Both the position numbers and the translations under genes were made by a program. Source: Tritrichomonas musculus (taxonomy: Eukaryota; Parabasalia; Tritrichomonadida; Tritrichomonadidae). From it: 64,000 nucleotides of DNA. Below, one piece after another: positions 37,941 through 47,967 of this stretch. Under the pieces are notes generated by a model. That model saw only the letters and a list, made by a program, of their open reading frames with translations, did no database searches and was not told the origin of the DNA. Numbering within the stretch: the stretch's first letter is position 1; the number at the start of each line of letters is the position of its first letter. The stretch spans positions 1,302,001-1,366,000 of the forward strand of contig JAPFFF010000011.1 in NCBI GenBank assembly GCA_039105265.1, written 5' to 3'.

Positions 37941-38860
37941 TTTTGAAGAAGAAAAAAATTAATAAAAAAAATTAAATTTGAAAAAATAATTTTGGAAAAT
38001 CGATTTAAAAAAATTTGATGGTATGGGAATTCACATATCTTCATTTTCATTGAATAATATAATCATTTGCAGTAATTCCTTTAATAAATGGTGCACATGA
38101 ATTATTTTCTAAAACAATCATTTTTGTATATAAACCAGTTAATGCTTTTTTTTGAATAGTCAATTTTGACATTTGATTTCCATTCATTTGAAGATTAATA
38201 TTCTTACCTTGTTTGACAGAATTGTTTTCAATAATATCTTTATAATCAGATGATTTGATTACATTCTTCTAAAGCGATACTCCTTTTAATTTTAGAGATT
38301 TGGTTTGGCCATTATTATTCCAAATGGTATAACATTTGGGTGCAAGAGCAATCATGTTTTCACCTGTTTTTTCAATAGCACAACCAAGAACCTTTTTTTC
38401 ATCTTCAATTGTGTTAATTGAAGGGTTTGGCATGAATTCGTATACATGTTTGTCATAGAATTCTTTGTTTTTGATAACATGATTGAATAATTGAGTTGGA
38501 GGTTCATTTAGGTCACCTGAAACAGCATAGTACATTGAATCAGTATCTCCTTCAATATAATGAATTTTATCCATGTCCAAGCATTTGTTCATAAAATCAT
38601 AATAGAAAGTTAAATACCAGAATTTAGCATTATCAAGCGTCCAAAGTGATTCTTGTAAACAAGTTGTGCAATGATATGATTTAGGAGAATGTTGTATCAT
38701 AAATGTGTTATCATTTAATTGAGCACCACCCATGTATGTTTGTGATATAATTGATTGGTAAGCCTTATTCGCATCACAGATTTTGATTTTAGAGAACTTC
38801 TCAGTATTCATTCCATCATATCCATATGAACCATTCATTGAGATTTATTAAAATTTTTCG

Positions 38861-38920
38861 TTCGCTTTGCTCATCTCGCTCTGCGAGCTCGAGCTCTGTG
38901 AGAAGTCGCTTTCAGCGCCA
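38861..38920. repeat. Palindrome-rich mini-repeat in polymerase B
   Basis: CTCGC-tct-GCGAG (38875-38887) followed by overlapping CTCGAGCTC and TCGC-tttcaGCG pairs. It encodes a serine-rich insertion (DFSQSSSSQSEM) absent from the element A polymerase. Confidence 0.5.
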
Positions 38921-41283
38921 TTTCCTTTAGTTTTACCAGAGATGATATCTTGACGTTTTTTCATAAATTCATTAACAAATTGGTTGAATCCAGTGTGACA
39001 TTCATATTGTGAAACAGATTTGACATCATCGATTATCAATCCATGGTCAAGAAGGAACCAAAGGTAATAATTTGAGAAAACCATGTATTCCCCATTTGTG
39101 TCAAGCAACATTGTTAATTTACGTTCTTCCTTATCGATTAAATTTAAATTGTTTGATTTCATGTAATTGTACATGTATGAACCAATTGTTTCTTCATTAT
39201 TTGTGATATTGATGTTTCGAAATACTGGTGGGAAATTAATGAAATAATTGATTTGATTAGGGACAAGATAGTTTCACTTCAGCATAGAAAACATAATTTG
39301 GTTTATTTGAAAAACGTGATTTTGAAGTTATGATTTTCATACAACGTTCTCGAGATTGTTTATCCTTTGCTTCAATCCTTCTGATGAAAGCACCTGGCAT
39401 GAACATGATTCCTCCATGGTATTTAATAAATGGATGTGGATTTGAACTGAATGATGAAGGATAAAGTGAATTGAAATCAATTCCAAGAATATGTGTTTGA
39501 ACGTTTTGCGTATCATATGAGATTACCTTGTTATTGATTCCGTCGTAACGGAATTTGTTGATATGAGTTTCACCTTTGATGTTAACACGATGCATTACAT
39601 TCGATAATCCACCAGCAATTGCATTTCGAATTGTATAATATTCATCTTCATTATTTATCAAAGTTGGAAGATGATGTAGTTTGCAATATTTTTTTAATTG
39701 AATTCTTAATGCAGTTATTTTTGGGTCATCTCGTTTTCGAAGTTTATTGCATTCAGCACAAGCCAGCAAACAATTTGAAAATTCATGTCCAATATCATTG
39801 TTAATTCTATCAAGAGTTGGTTTGTTTTGATATGTGAAATGTTCTTTACAAAGATGACATTTACCTTTAATTGGGTCATTGTAAAGTTTGAGAAATTCTT
39901 TGTAATCATTGGACGAAACACATTTTGAAAGGTCTCGTTTAACAGGATGTGACAAGTTGTATCGTTCATCTTGTTTGTAATAATTTTCACATTTGAATTG
40001 CCACCATTTAGGATTTGGAATGAATTCGTTGTATTTGTGTATAGGATTATAATTTTCATGAGGATTGAAATCCTTGTATGCTAGAGCATATTTTATACAA
40101 GATGCATTCTTAGATAATGATAGATTGGATATCAAATCAACTTTGTATTGAGCATTCAATTGAATTAAATTGTCATTTGGTTTAATCATCATTTCAACAT
40201 CATTATCATTATAAGCAAGCAAGTAATCCCATCGTGTTTTATAGTTTTTAGCATCTTCGAGATATATTTGGTAATCAGATTTTGAGAGTGGATTTTTTTG
40301 GTTGAGATAGCTGTCAAAGTCGTTGTATGAAAATGGTTCGGATTTAGATAATACTTCATTATAGTTTGATGAATTGACAGCCTCATATGGGATAACACCT
40401 TTCACAGAATTAGTTTCACCACCAAAATCAATACCGAATTGTTTTAATGTACCTCCAGCAACAAATGATTGAGCATCAATAAATCGTAATTTTGTTGGAA
40501 GATGGTCTGAAACAAGAATGAATTGTTTTAATGAAGATATTGTTCCAATTAATGAATTTGATTCAACATGCCAATGAGAGTGATTAAGATATTTCTTGAA
40601 CAAATTAGAATCAAATCTTGATGAATTAAATCCGAAAACGGTTATGGTATAAATATTTGTATCAATATCATAAATTTTATCAGCAGGTAGAAACGATTTG
40701 TCATAAACGATTTTATCATTCAGTACTTCCATCGATTGTTCGAACAACCATGAAATCCATTCTGGAATAAACTCTTCAGACTCTCTTAATGAGAAATGTT
40801 TTGTAATTAATCCTGAAGATAATTTAACACATGAAGCAACAGAAAGAGGTATTAAACGTGAATTGATTACAGTTGAATCAGAAATCGATTTGTTAACTGA
40901 TTGCTCGATCGTTTCAAAATTGTATGTCATATAATAAATGTTAGGTTTCCATTCTAAATCGTATGCCAAACAATATTCATAAACTGGATTGTTTAAGATA
41001 TGTGGACAGAATGGAAGTGGTTCCTTGTTTGGAATAAAGTTCTTCTTGAAAACGCCATCACAATGTTTGACATGAGATTCAAATCTAAACATATTTTTAG
41101 ATCCACGATGAGTATATGAATGACATTTTGGACAAATATGTATTTGAGTTAGTTTTTCAGGATTCTTAATGTACATGATATGAATTATTTGGTCTTTAGA
41201 GAAAAGCAATGCAGAATGTGTTGGATAAGTTTTATCGAAAAACCATTGTTCAGATAAATCATAATATGAAGAATAATCAGTTT

Positions 41284-41318
41284 CGACACTATGTGTCTCA
41301 GCCAAGCTTTGCTTGGTT
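41284..41318. repeat. In-frame palindromic mini-repeat in polymerase B
   Basis: GACAC-tat-GTGTC (41285-41297) followed by CCAAGC-ttt-GCTTGG (41302-41316). It encodes KQSLAETHSVETD, an insertion of about 13-15 residues relative to the element E polymerase at the same point. Confidence 0.7.
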
Positions 41319-43021
41319 TTAGTGAACTCATAAATATTGATATTTAGATGATGCTTTTTAGCCAATTCTTCCATTTGTTCCATCGTTACTCCTTTGAATT
41401 CATTGAGAATCTTTAATCCTTGTTTTGGAATTTTGGTGTTATATTCAATATTATGTTCTTTGAGAAGGATTTTTTTAGCAACCTTAGTTCTATCTTGTAC
41501 TCGATATTTTTGAGTGTCTGCAAGTTTATGTATTTCAACATTATTTACAATTATGATATCACTCAAACAGATTGCAAGAAATCGATAGAAACATAATTTA
41601 TCATCTTCATTGTCAGATATAATAAAATCATTTTTGATGAATTCTTCTGGTAAATCTTTGATATGTCCAGTAACCTTTCGCATTCGTGAGACAGTAAATG
41701 AAATTGAACCAACGATTGTTAATTTAGTTGATGAAGATGATGTTTCATATGAATTGAGATTCGATTCAATATACATTTTAACATAATCAAGGTCCTGTAA
41801 TGATGATATTATTATAGGAATTGTAGATTGATAATTTTTCCAATTAATATTTCGTGCTTCATATTCGAAATGGTCCTCTTCTTCATTCTCCAAATCATGA
41901 ACAGGAGTTTCAAATACACCAGATAATTGGAAATGAATTTTGAATGGTTTGAGTTCTCTATCAAATACTTGTTGCAATGATTCGAAGATTTGATTTAATG
42001 ATGAGATTTGATTGAAATAATAAATAACAATTGGGGAGCCATTGTATTCCTCTTTATCAACATAATCTTTATCATATTTGGTATAATAATCCCAAACCTC
42101 AACTGCTTTATCAAAATCATGTGGTTCATTAATCATAAGATAATCATTGTGTTTTGATTTAAATTTGTTATTGAATTTATCAAGATATTCATATAATTCT
42201 TCGTTTTCAGGAATGTAATATTCAAGTAAATGGGATTTGTCTTTAATTAGTTTTGGTTCAATTTTTTTGAGATTTGATTTTTCAAATTCATTGATTAATT
42301 GAATTGCATTATCAACTGCTTCATTTGCACGTTTAATTGCATCTTCGATTTCATAATGTCGTTTAATTTTATTTTGCTCTTGTTCAAAGTATTCAACATC
42401 AGATTCATTTGGTTGTTCATCATAAAATGATTCACGATTTGCAATATTATTGTTATAATTTTGTTCATTTCGTTGATTCTGATATTCTTGATTGATTTGA
42501 GATTGTTGTTCATTAAAATAGTGAATATCAGATTCATTTGGTTGTTCATCATCATAAAATGATTCACGTTTTGATATATTTTCATAATTTCGTTCATAAG
42601 ATTCATTTAATAATTGTTTGTGACGTTCTTGCTCATGAATAATGAATTTATCAAGACCTTCTTCAAATTCATTATCATCTTTAAAATCAGGATTAATTAT
42701 TTCTTGAGCGTTATGTTGATTTAGATATGTATATAATGTTCTGATATTTCGTAATTTAGCACCTCCTCGATATCGACGAGTATCTGCAATTTCAAGATTT
42801 TCATTAAGTCCTTGATTAATATTATTAATAGATTCAACAATATCGTCATTAGTAAAATCAATAAATGAATTTTGGTTGAAAGCCATTTATCAAAAATAAA
42901 AATGTGGAAAAAAATTAGTTCAAAAATTAAAATTTAAGAATCTGTTTCAAAAAAATATTTTAATCGTTTGTTTATTTTGATTCTTCTGAGAAATAAGTTT
43001 TTTTAACACCTAGGTGCGGAC

Positions 43022-43528
43022 GTGAATTATAACATTTCCAATCATTTCAAAGTTAATATAAAAAACTATTATGTTGACCTATCAATAAGTTTTAGAGTAA
43101 GACCAAAAGATGATCTTTCACCATATAGACGATATGATTTTAATGATGTATTCAATATAGGTTATGAAGATTTTAATAATAACCCATGGGATTATATGGA
43201 TCCTGAAAAACCTGTCAAGGATAAAGATGGGAATATTATTAGATATGAAGGGAAATGGATGAGGGAAATAAAGTTTAAAAATGTTTGGGATAGACATTCG
43301 TGTTCAATATACTCTTCATTAGCTGAGCAGTCAAATAAATATTATTTAGGCAATAGTCAAATAGACTTTTACCCAATCAAGTACTTCAAGCTAAACTCAA
43401 CAGATCAAAGATTTTGGGTAGAATTCAATTCAGGGCGTCATAATAATATTCCTGTTCTGGTACCAAACAATGAATCATTTGTCATTGAAATGCAATTATT
43501 ACCATTTAAGAAGATGCTTTACATTTAA
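43022..43528 (+). CDS. Small capsid-like protein, partial
   Basis: A 168-residue beta-rich protein with no normal start at its left edge, so it is probably partial at the join to element B. Its pattern (CSIYSSLAEQ, RFWVEFNSG, ending FVIEMQLLPF) resembles the small capsid-like proteins at 19038 and 24322, and like the latter it lies next to an integrase. A minor capsid or vertex role is inferred. Confidence 0.4.
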   Translation: MNYNISNHFKVNIKNYYVDLSISFRVRPKDDLSPYRRYDFNDVFNIGYEDFNNNPWDYMDPEKPVKDKDGNIIRYEGKWMREIKFKNVWDRHSCSIYSSLAEQSNKYYLGNSQIDFYPIKYFKLNSTDQRFWVEFNSGRHNNIPVLVPNNESFVIEMQLLPFKKMLYI

Positions 43529-43539
43529 GACTAATTTAA

Positions 43540-44579
43540 ATGAACAAAAAGCATTTTAAGACAATTAATGAGCTTCATTCTTTTTTTCCTTGGAGATCTG
43601 CCTCTAAATTTGTTCCACTCGCAAAACGATATGGATTCACAGAAGAAGCCGCATTAGATTATTTAAGGAAGATAGTACATGATGTAAAGGTACCAAAGGC
43701 AAAGTTTATGAATATCTATTCTAAACACTCCGGAGGATATCAAATGGACACATTCATCAATGATAAGACAAAGGATGGTCTCAACTATTTGATGCTAATT
43801 AATATTAACACAAGAAAAGCATATTGTTATCCAATAAAGGGGACGAGCCAGATGTCTATTCGATAACATCAGACCAGGATGCTGCTTACTTGTCCAATGA
43901 TGTATTACAGTTGATGAAGACCAAAAATATTGTTTACACTACTACCGAGGATAATAATCATAATGTACTAGGTATCATAAATAGGTTCATGAGAACGATT
44001 AGAGACATGGTAGGCGAGAACAGGTTCATTAATGAGAAAGAAATGGATAGTTTAATAGATTCATACAACAATTCTCCCCACAGGTCATTGGACTATAAGA
44101 TACCAAACGAGATGACAGAGAAAGATGAAAAAGAATATGTAAAAACCAAGTCGCAAAACAATCCATATGACTTTAAGCCAAATGATAGAGTTAGAATTAT
44201 TCAAGCCAAGGAGCCATTTTCGAAGCGCAGGAACAAGGTAAGCAAGGAAGCATATATAGTTGATTCAAAGGCTGGGAACCAATTTATAATTAAGTCCAAA
44301 GATGAGTCAATAGACAAACTCCCTGGTTATAGGTTAATCAAGACACAAAACAAAAATATTGCACAAACACTTAAGGGAGGCAAGAGAGGTATTGTGGAGA
44401 AGATTATTTCTTATGATACAACAAAGAACAAATATAAAATTAAATACAGCGAAGGTACAGAAGACATCATACCGGCTAAAAATTTAAGAGAAGGTGCTCC
44501 AACAAAGCTATCTAATCTTGAAGTGGATTACTGGTCAAAGAAGAAAAATATACCCAACAATATAAAGAAATGGATTTAA
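43540..44579 (+). pseudogene. Polinton integrase, broken copy
   Basis: The RVE-type integrase of element C, broken (about one break). Landmarks are YQMDTFINDKTKDG, LMLININTRKAYCYP, the TSDQDAAYLS segment and LGIINRFMRTIRD followed by SYNNSPHRSL. The C-terminal part has two barrel-like segments (NDRVRIIQAK, EKIISYDTTKNKYKIKY), the second like a chromodomain or Tudor barrel. It lies directly upstream of the ATPase gene. Confidence 0.8.
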
Positions 44580-44589
44580 CCACAAATAA

Positions 44590-45447
44590 ATGTCTAAACA
44601 AATAATGAAAGAAGTGGAATCCTTAATCCAAAAGACAATGAAGAAGAACCAGAAAGAGATAGAGGGAGCATTGATGAAGCCATTACATCCTTCCTATCCT
44701 TTTAGTACGAATGGAATTTATTTTCTTATTGGTAAACCAGGTGCAGGTAAGAGTTATTGGTTGTGGAAACACATACTAATTACTGAACGTCTATTTAAGC
44801 ATCCGTACTATCAAAAAATAATATTTTGCTCAAGTTCTGGAAAAGCAGACAAAACGGCTGAGGCAATGAGTAAAGAGGTAAAGACACCAATAGTATATCT
44901 TAATGAAGCCCAATTGATGGATTACCTAAAGAAACATCTAAAGAGAAAAATAAAATATTATGCAATGGTTAAACATGTATTATCAAAAATGAAGGAAACA
45001 AATGAAGAAATGCAAAGACTTATAAACAAGCACTCCCTCCAAGAAATAGATGATAGAATAGTATATATAGCCAATAAGTTAGTAAAATACCAAACATCAT
45101 CTTACCCATATAACACACTAATAATATTGGATGACTGTGCAGGAAGCGATTTGTTAACACATAATAATACAGAATTCCTTAGACTATTAACCAAGACAAG
45201 ACATTATAATATTACCTGCATCATGGCTATTCAGACAATCAGATTCGTACACATAAATGCAAAAAGATTGGCCACGGATATCATATGCTATAGTGGATAC
45301 TCAGAAGAAGATTTTACTTCCTTGCTTCAACAAACAAATAACAACCTTAATATCAAGAAGACGGTAAAAGAATATTTACAGCATAGAGATCTTCATTCAA
45401 AATTTATTATGAACATAACCGCCAATAAGTATTACTTTGAAAAGTAG
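44590..45447 (+). CDS. Genome-packaging ATPase (FtsK/HerA type)
   Basis: A whole 285-residue ATPase. Walker A is GKPGAGKS at about residues 45-52 and Walker B LIILDDCAGS at about 176-185; TRHYNITCIMAIQ follows. Only ten bases separate it from the integrase, and the pVI-like gene follows at once, so the three are likely expressed as a close-packed set. It is less similar to the ATPases of A, B and E than those of B and E are to each other. Confidence 0.83.
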   Translation: MSKQIMKEVESLIQKTMKKNQKEIEGALMKPLHPSYPFSTNGIYFLIGKPGAGKSYWLWKHILITERLFKHPYYQKIIFCSSSGKADKTAEAMSKEVKTPIVYLNEAQLMDYLKKHLKRKIKYYAMVKHVLSKMKETNEEMQRLINKHSLQEIDDRIVYIANKLVKYQTSSYPYNTLIILDDCAGSDLLTHNNTEFLRLLTKTRHYNITCIMAIQTIRFVHINAKRLATDIICYSGYSEEDFTSLLQQTNNNLNIKKTVKEYLQHRDLHSKFIMNITANKYYFEK

Positions 45448-45464
45448 TTTTATTTGTAAATTAA

Positions 45465-46001
45465 ATGCCTTCAGGAACTATAGATTCTGAAAAATATATA
45501 CAATCTTCTGCTCAAGGATCAGGTGGTACTTTTGGGAAATTTATAAATAATGCATGGAATTCTGTAAAATCTGGTTTTGGGAAAGTAAATAAATTCATTG
45601 GCGATAGTGCAGTTGGTAAAGCTGGTAAATGTGCTTGGAAAAATAAGGCACCAATATTAAATACTATAGGAGGAGCAACACAAGATTTGGGAACAATAAC
45701 GGGTAATCCAGCAGCAATAGGTATAGGTAAAGGATTGACAACAATAGCAAGTGGAATAAGAGAAGGAGAAGTAAAAGCAGCATTAGAAAAGAATATAGCA
45801 GAAAGACAACCTAATCCGTTAGGCAGTAATGTAGGGTATTCAGATTTTTCGCGCATTCATTATTCGAGAAAGCCAGCTGCTTATAAAATATATCAGAACA
45901 GAAGTAAATATGTTTTGTTGATTCCATATTTTGTCTATTTCCAGAAAAGCATACCCATCACACAGTATTTAAGAATCCACAATTTAAGTTATTCCAATTA
46001 A
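45465..46001 (+). pseudogene. pVI-like minor capsid protein, altered 3' end
   Basis: The first ~120 residues are glycine- and alanine-rich and amphipathic (FINNAWNSVKSGFGKVNKFIG, then IGIGKGLTTIASGI), typical of pVI-like proteins. The later part does not resemble the other copies and the region runs into capsid remnant, so the copy is considered broken. Order ATPase, pVI-like, capsid is kept. Confidence 0.5.
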
Positions 46002-46004
46002 ACT

Positions 46005-46441
46005 GTGGTGGATATGGAAACATTCCTGCAAAGCCATTTGGTACAACTGTTGAATACCCAGAGTTCCTTGAATATTGTCAGAACGCAATAAACATGAATG
46101 GAGGACAGAGTGGATTTAATAAAGAAGTTGTTGCATCATTAACCAATGACCAACCATACGCACGCTCTATTGGAAATTATCCTGATGACCGAACAAGTTT
46201 CTTTATTGCTCTCCCAACTGAAACTGATAATACTTATCAACAGGGATTAACCTCTTTGTCACCAATCAATTTTGAAATAATTGTAACACAAGAAACAGGT
46301 GACAATACATATGCAAAAGATGTTCAAACACCACCTTTAATATGCCTCTTATTTGATTCTTCTATATCTATTCTTGTTCAGCCAAATGGTATGCCACCTT
46401 TAGTTCGCCTTGGAAATTATGATTTGACCTCTAGAGAATGA
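46005..46441 (+). pseudogene. Capsid protein remnant
   Basis: A beta-rich piece (DDRTSFFIALPTETDNTYQ, SISILVQPNGMPPLVRLG) directly after the pVI-like gene, in the place of the major capsid gene. It is only a fraction of a capsid protein in length, so a broken remnant is the best explanation. Sequence similarity to the capsids of A and B is not obvious by eye. Confidence 0.4.
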
Positions 46442-46473
46442 AAACAGTTTTGACATCCATTTTTATTTTTGTA

Positions 46474-46986
46474 ATGTCAAGTGAAAATGAATTGCCTCTT
46501 CATGATACTCCTATTGGTTCACCTCAATATCAATTATCACCAAATATGCAAAATTTAAATAATAGTTTTCAAAACTTTGTTGTTAATAATGAAATTGATG
46601 AATGGGAATTGGATCGTGATTTTATTGAACCACAAAGGAATCCTGCCACGTCTCCAAACGAAGAAGAATTTTATGCAGGAATTAATCAAATTGTAGAAAA
46701 ACAATTAGAAGAACATCCAGCAAATCCAAACCGTCATGGAAATCCAAAATCTCCAAACCCACTAGATGAATTTGGGAAAAGTTACCATGACCGAGATGAT
46801 TTCGGAAACTTTTTAAAAATTCTCGAAAAAAGAGAATATCCATCAGACGAAATCATAAATCTGTACAATCAATTTTTTCATACAAATATCAATATTCAAA
46901 GTTTTGGGAAACTTATCGATATCAAAAAAAATTTTAAAGCAAGAAGAAAAACAATTGGTGGAATAAGAAAAACTTATTATAAGTAG
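46474..46986 (+). CDS. Unknown protein with helical C-terminal domain
   Basis: A 170-residue protein starting at MSSENELPLHD. The N-terminal two thirds are polar and acidic. The C-terminal ~60 residues (DEIINLYNQFFHTNINIQSFGKLI, then KARRKTIGGIRKTYYK) look like a winged-helix DNA-binding domain of the kind found at the end of viral primase-helicases. This is a resemblance of pattern only. An upstream in-frame extension to 46438 is less likely. Confidence 0.4.
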   Translation: MSSENELPLHDTPIGSPQYQLSPNMQNLNNSFQNFVVNNEIDEWELDRDFIEPQRNPATSPNEEEFYAGINQIVEKQLEEHPANPNRHGNPKSPNPLDEFGKSYHDRDDFGNFLKILEKREYPSDEIINLYNQFFHTNINIQSFGKLIDIKKNFKARRKTIGGIRKTYYK

Positions 46987-46995
46987 AGTGGTTAA

Positions 46996-47027
46996 GGGGG
47001 GCTACAGGGACAAGCCCTTTCGCCCCC
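46996..47027. repeat. Strong GC hairpin near the C/D boundary
   Basis: GGGGGGC (46996-47002) faces GCCCCC (47022-47027) with an inner GGG-acaag-CCC. It lies in a gene-free 170 bp where base composition changes, so it may be an element end, terminator or recombination scar. Confidence 0.5.
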
Positions 47028-47156
47028 ACTTATCGGCTTCAGGAGGTCGTTTGGAGCGTTCCAGGTGATTTACTCAAAGCGAACTCAACCCTGGATCTGA
47101 CTTAATGGAAACAATAGGGATTTCGTTATAGAGACATCTTTTTAGCCTCACCGCAA

Positions 47157-47495
47157 ATGAGTACTCCCTATTACATTCACCATGACGACTTCGACGGTCT
47201 TGCAGTCCCTGATCAGGTCATGCCTAACGATATCAAACGTATTGTATCTCACGGTAAGCACACGTTCCAAAAACGAATCTTCTTCTTCAGCCCCAGTCAA
47301 CGACAGGTATATCGATACATCGCAACCGATAAGCTCGTTGAGGTAGTGAAGGGGCATACGGTCGGTAACTCATTAGTGTTCAATCTAGTGACGGATGAAT
47401 CAAGACACGACACTCTATGTGTGAACGATCGAATGCTTGATATCATCAGGGACATGCCCAAGATCGAATTGCCGGACATGCGTCGCTGTCGTTGA
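47157..47495 (+). CDS. Stand-alone HNH-associated C-terminal domain
   Basis: A 112-residue protein resembling the C-terminal domain of the HNH proteins at 28532 and 7434: VSHGKHTFQKRIFFF pairs with VDSYGKHTFEDYYF, and VYRYIATDKLVEVV with YRVLYICTDKK. The HNH and NUMOD4 parts are absent. It may be a free DNA- or protein-binding module, for example an accessory or a decoy. It is in the G+C-richer element D, so similarity to A+T-rich genes shows that the domain is used widely in these elements. Confidence 0.5.
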   Translation: MSTPYYIHHDDFDGLAVPDQVMPNDIKRIVSHGKHTFQKRIFFFSPSQRQVYRYIATDKLVEVVKGHTVGNSLVFNLVTDESRHDTLCVNDRMLDIIRDMPKIELPDMRRCR

Positions 47496-47604
47496 ATCAT
47501 TTTTGGACTCAGAAGTGGAGTTCATCGTCCCCGGATACATTCGACACCGAAATGCCTCAAACGATTTCTCTATCGATTTTTTATCCCGTAGTCATACACA
47601 TAAG

Positions 47605-47847
47605 ATGAACGCCTACTACTACAGTGAAGATGTATTCGAAGCTATCGACATCTCTGAAGTTTATTCAGTCAACGACATCATCGAATTCATCGAAGACTAC
47701 TTCGGTGATGAGATAGAGCTCGATGTTGAGGTTGAAAACGAATCCGATTTCGACAGACTCTTAAACGTAGCCTACGACGACGACATCGGCATGGACAGAA
47801 AGATCGAAGTCATCAAGACCATTATCGGATTGGTGTTGGATGACTAA
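47605..47847 (+). CDS. Small acidic protein, unknown
   Basis: An 80-residue strongly acidic protein (IIEFIEDYFGDEIELDVEVENESDFD region) with predicted helices. The start at MNAYYYSEDVF is chosen; a longer frame from 47437 overlaps the upstream gene. No family is recognised. Acidic proteins of this size can mimic DNA, but nothing here proves that. Confidence 0.4.
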   Translation: MNAYYYSEDVFEAIDISEVYSVNDIIEFIEDYFGDEIELDVEVENESDFDRLLNVAYDDDIGMDRKIEVIKTIIGLVLDD

Positions 47848-47967
47848 ATCGGATCTTCATTTTTGGAGTCCGTCCCCGGATTGATACCTCCTTCAGGACA
47901 CCAACAGTCATCAAATCCATCCATATCGAATTTCCGTAGTCCAACATTAATTTTTTATTTACCTGAA

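Larger units (their letters stand above)
38047..42886 (-). pseudogene. Protein-primed DNA polymerase B, broken copy
   Basis: The gene contains all parts seen in the polymerase of element E: a charged N-terminal region, a cysteine/histidine finger (HICPKCHSYTHRG), exonuclease motifs (ending NDNDVEMM), the internal HNH-like domain (CHLCKEHF, LDRINNDIGHE, CAECN), the A motif GIDFNSLYPS and the GDTDSMYY C motif. It is broken (about three breaks). Two palindromic mini-repeats lie inside, at 41284-41318 and 38861-38920. It begins 135 bp from the start of element C. A TTTTTATTTTTG box is upstream. Confidence 0.88.
19690..42990. mobile_element. Polinton/Maverick element B, broken by a nested insertion
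   Basis: The most complete gene set in the window: fiber, 750-residue structural protein, integrase, small capsid-like, major capsid, pVI-like, coiled protein, CxGC-family protein, 43-residue membrane protein, ATPase, HNH, KilA-N and polymerase B. Without the nested 4.8 kb insertion the length is about 18.5 kb, normal for a Maverick. Ends are approximate because terminal inverted repeats were not recognised. It is broken, with about six breaks besides the insertion. Confidence 0.75.
43005..46986. mobile_element. Polinton fragment C (broken)
   Basis: About 4 kb with a small capsid-like gene, integrase, packaging ATPase, pVI-like gene and capsid remnant, all on the plus strand. Its proteins are distant from those of A, B and E, so it is a separate lineage. 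Broken, with about three breaks. No terminal repeats found. Confidence 0.7.

Noticed and set aside
42990-43021. CACCTAGGTG palindrome at the B/C join as an element end
   Set aside because: Only 10 bp, no partner copy or target duplication found, so it is not enough to call a terminus.
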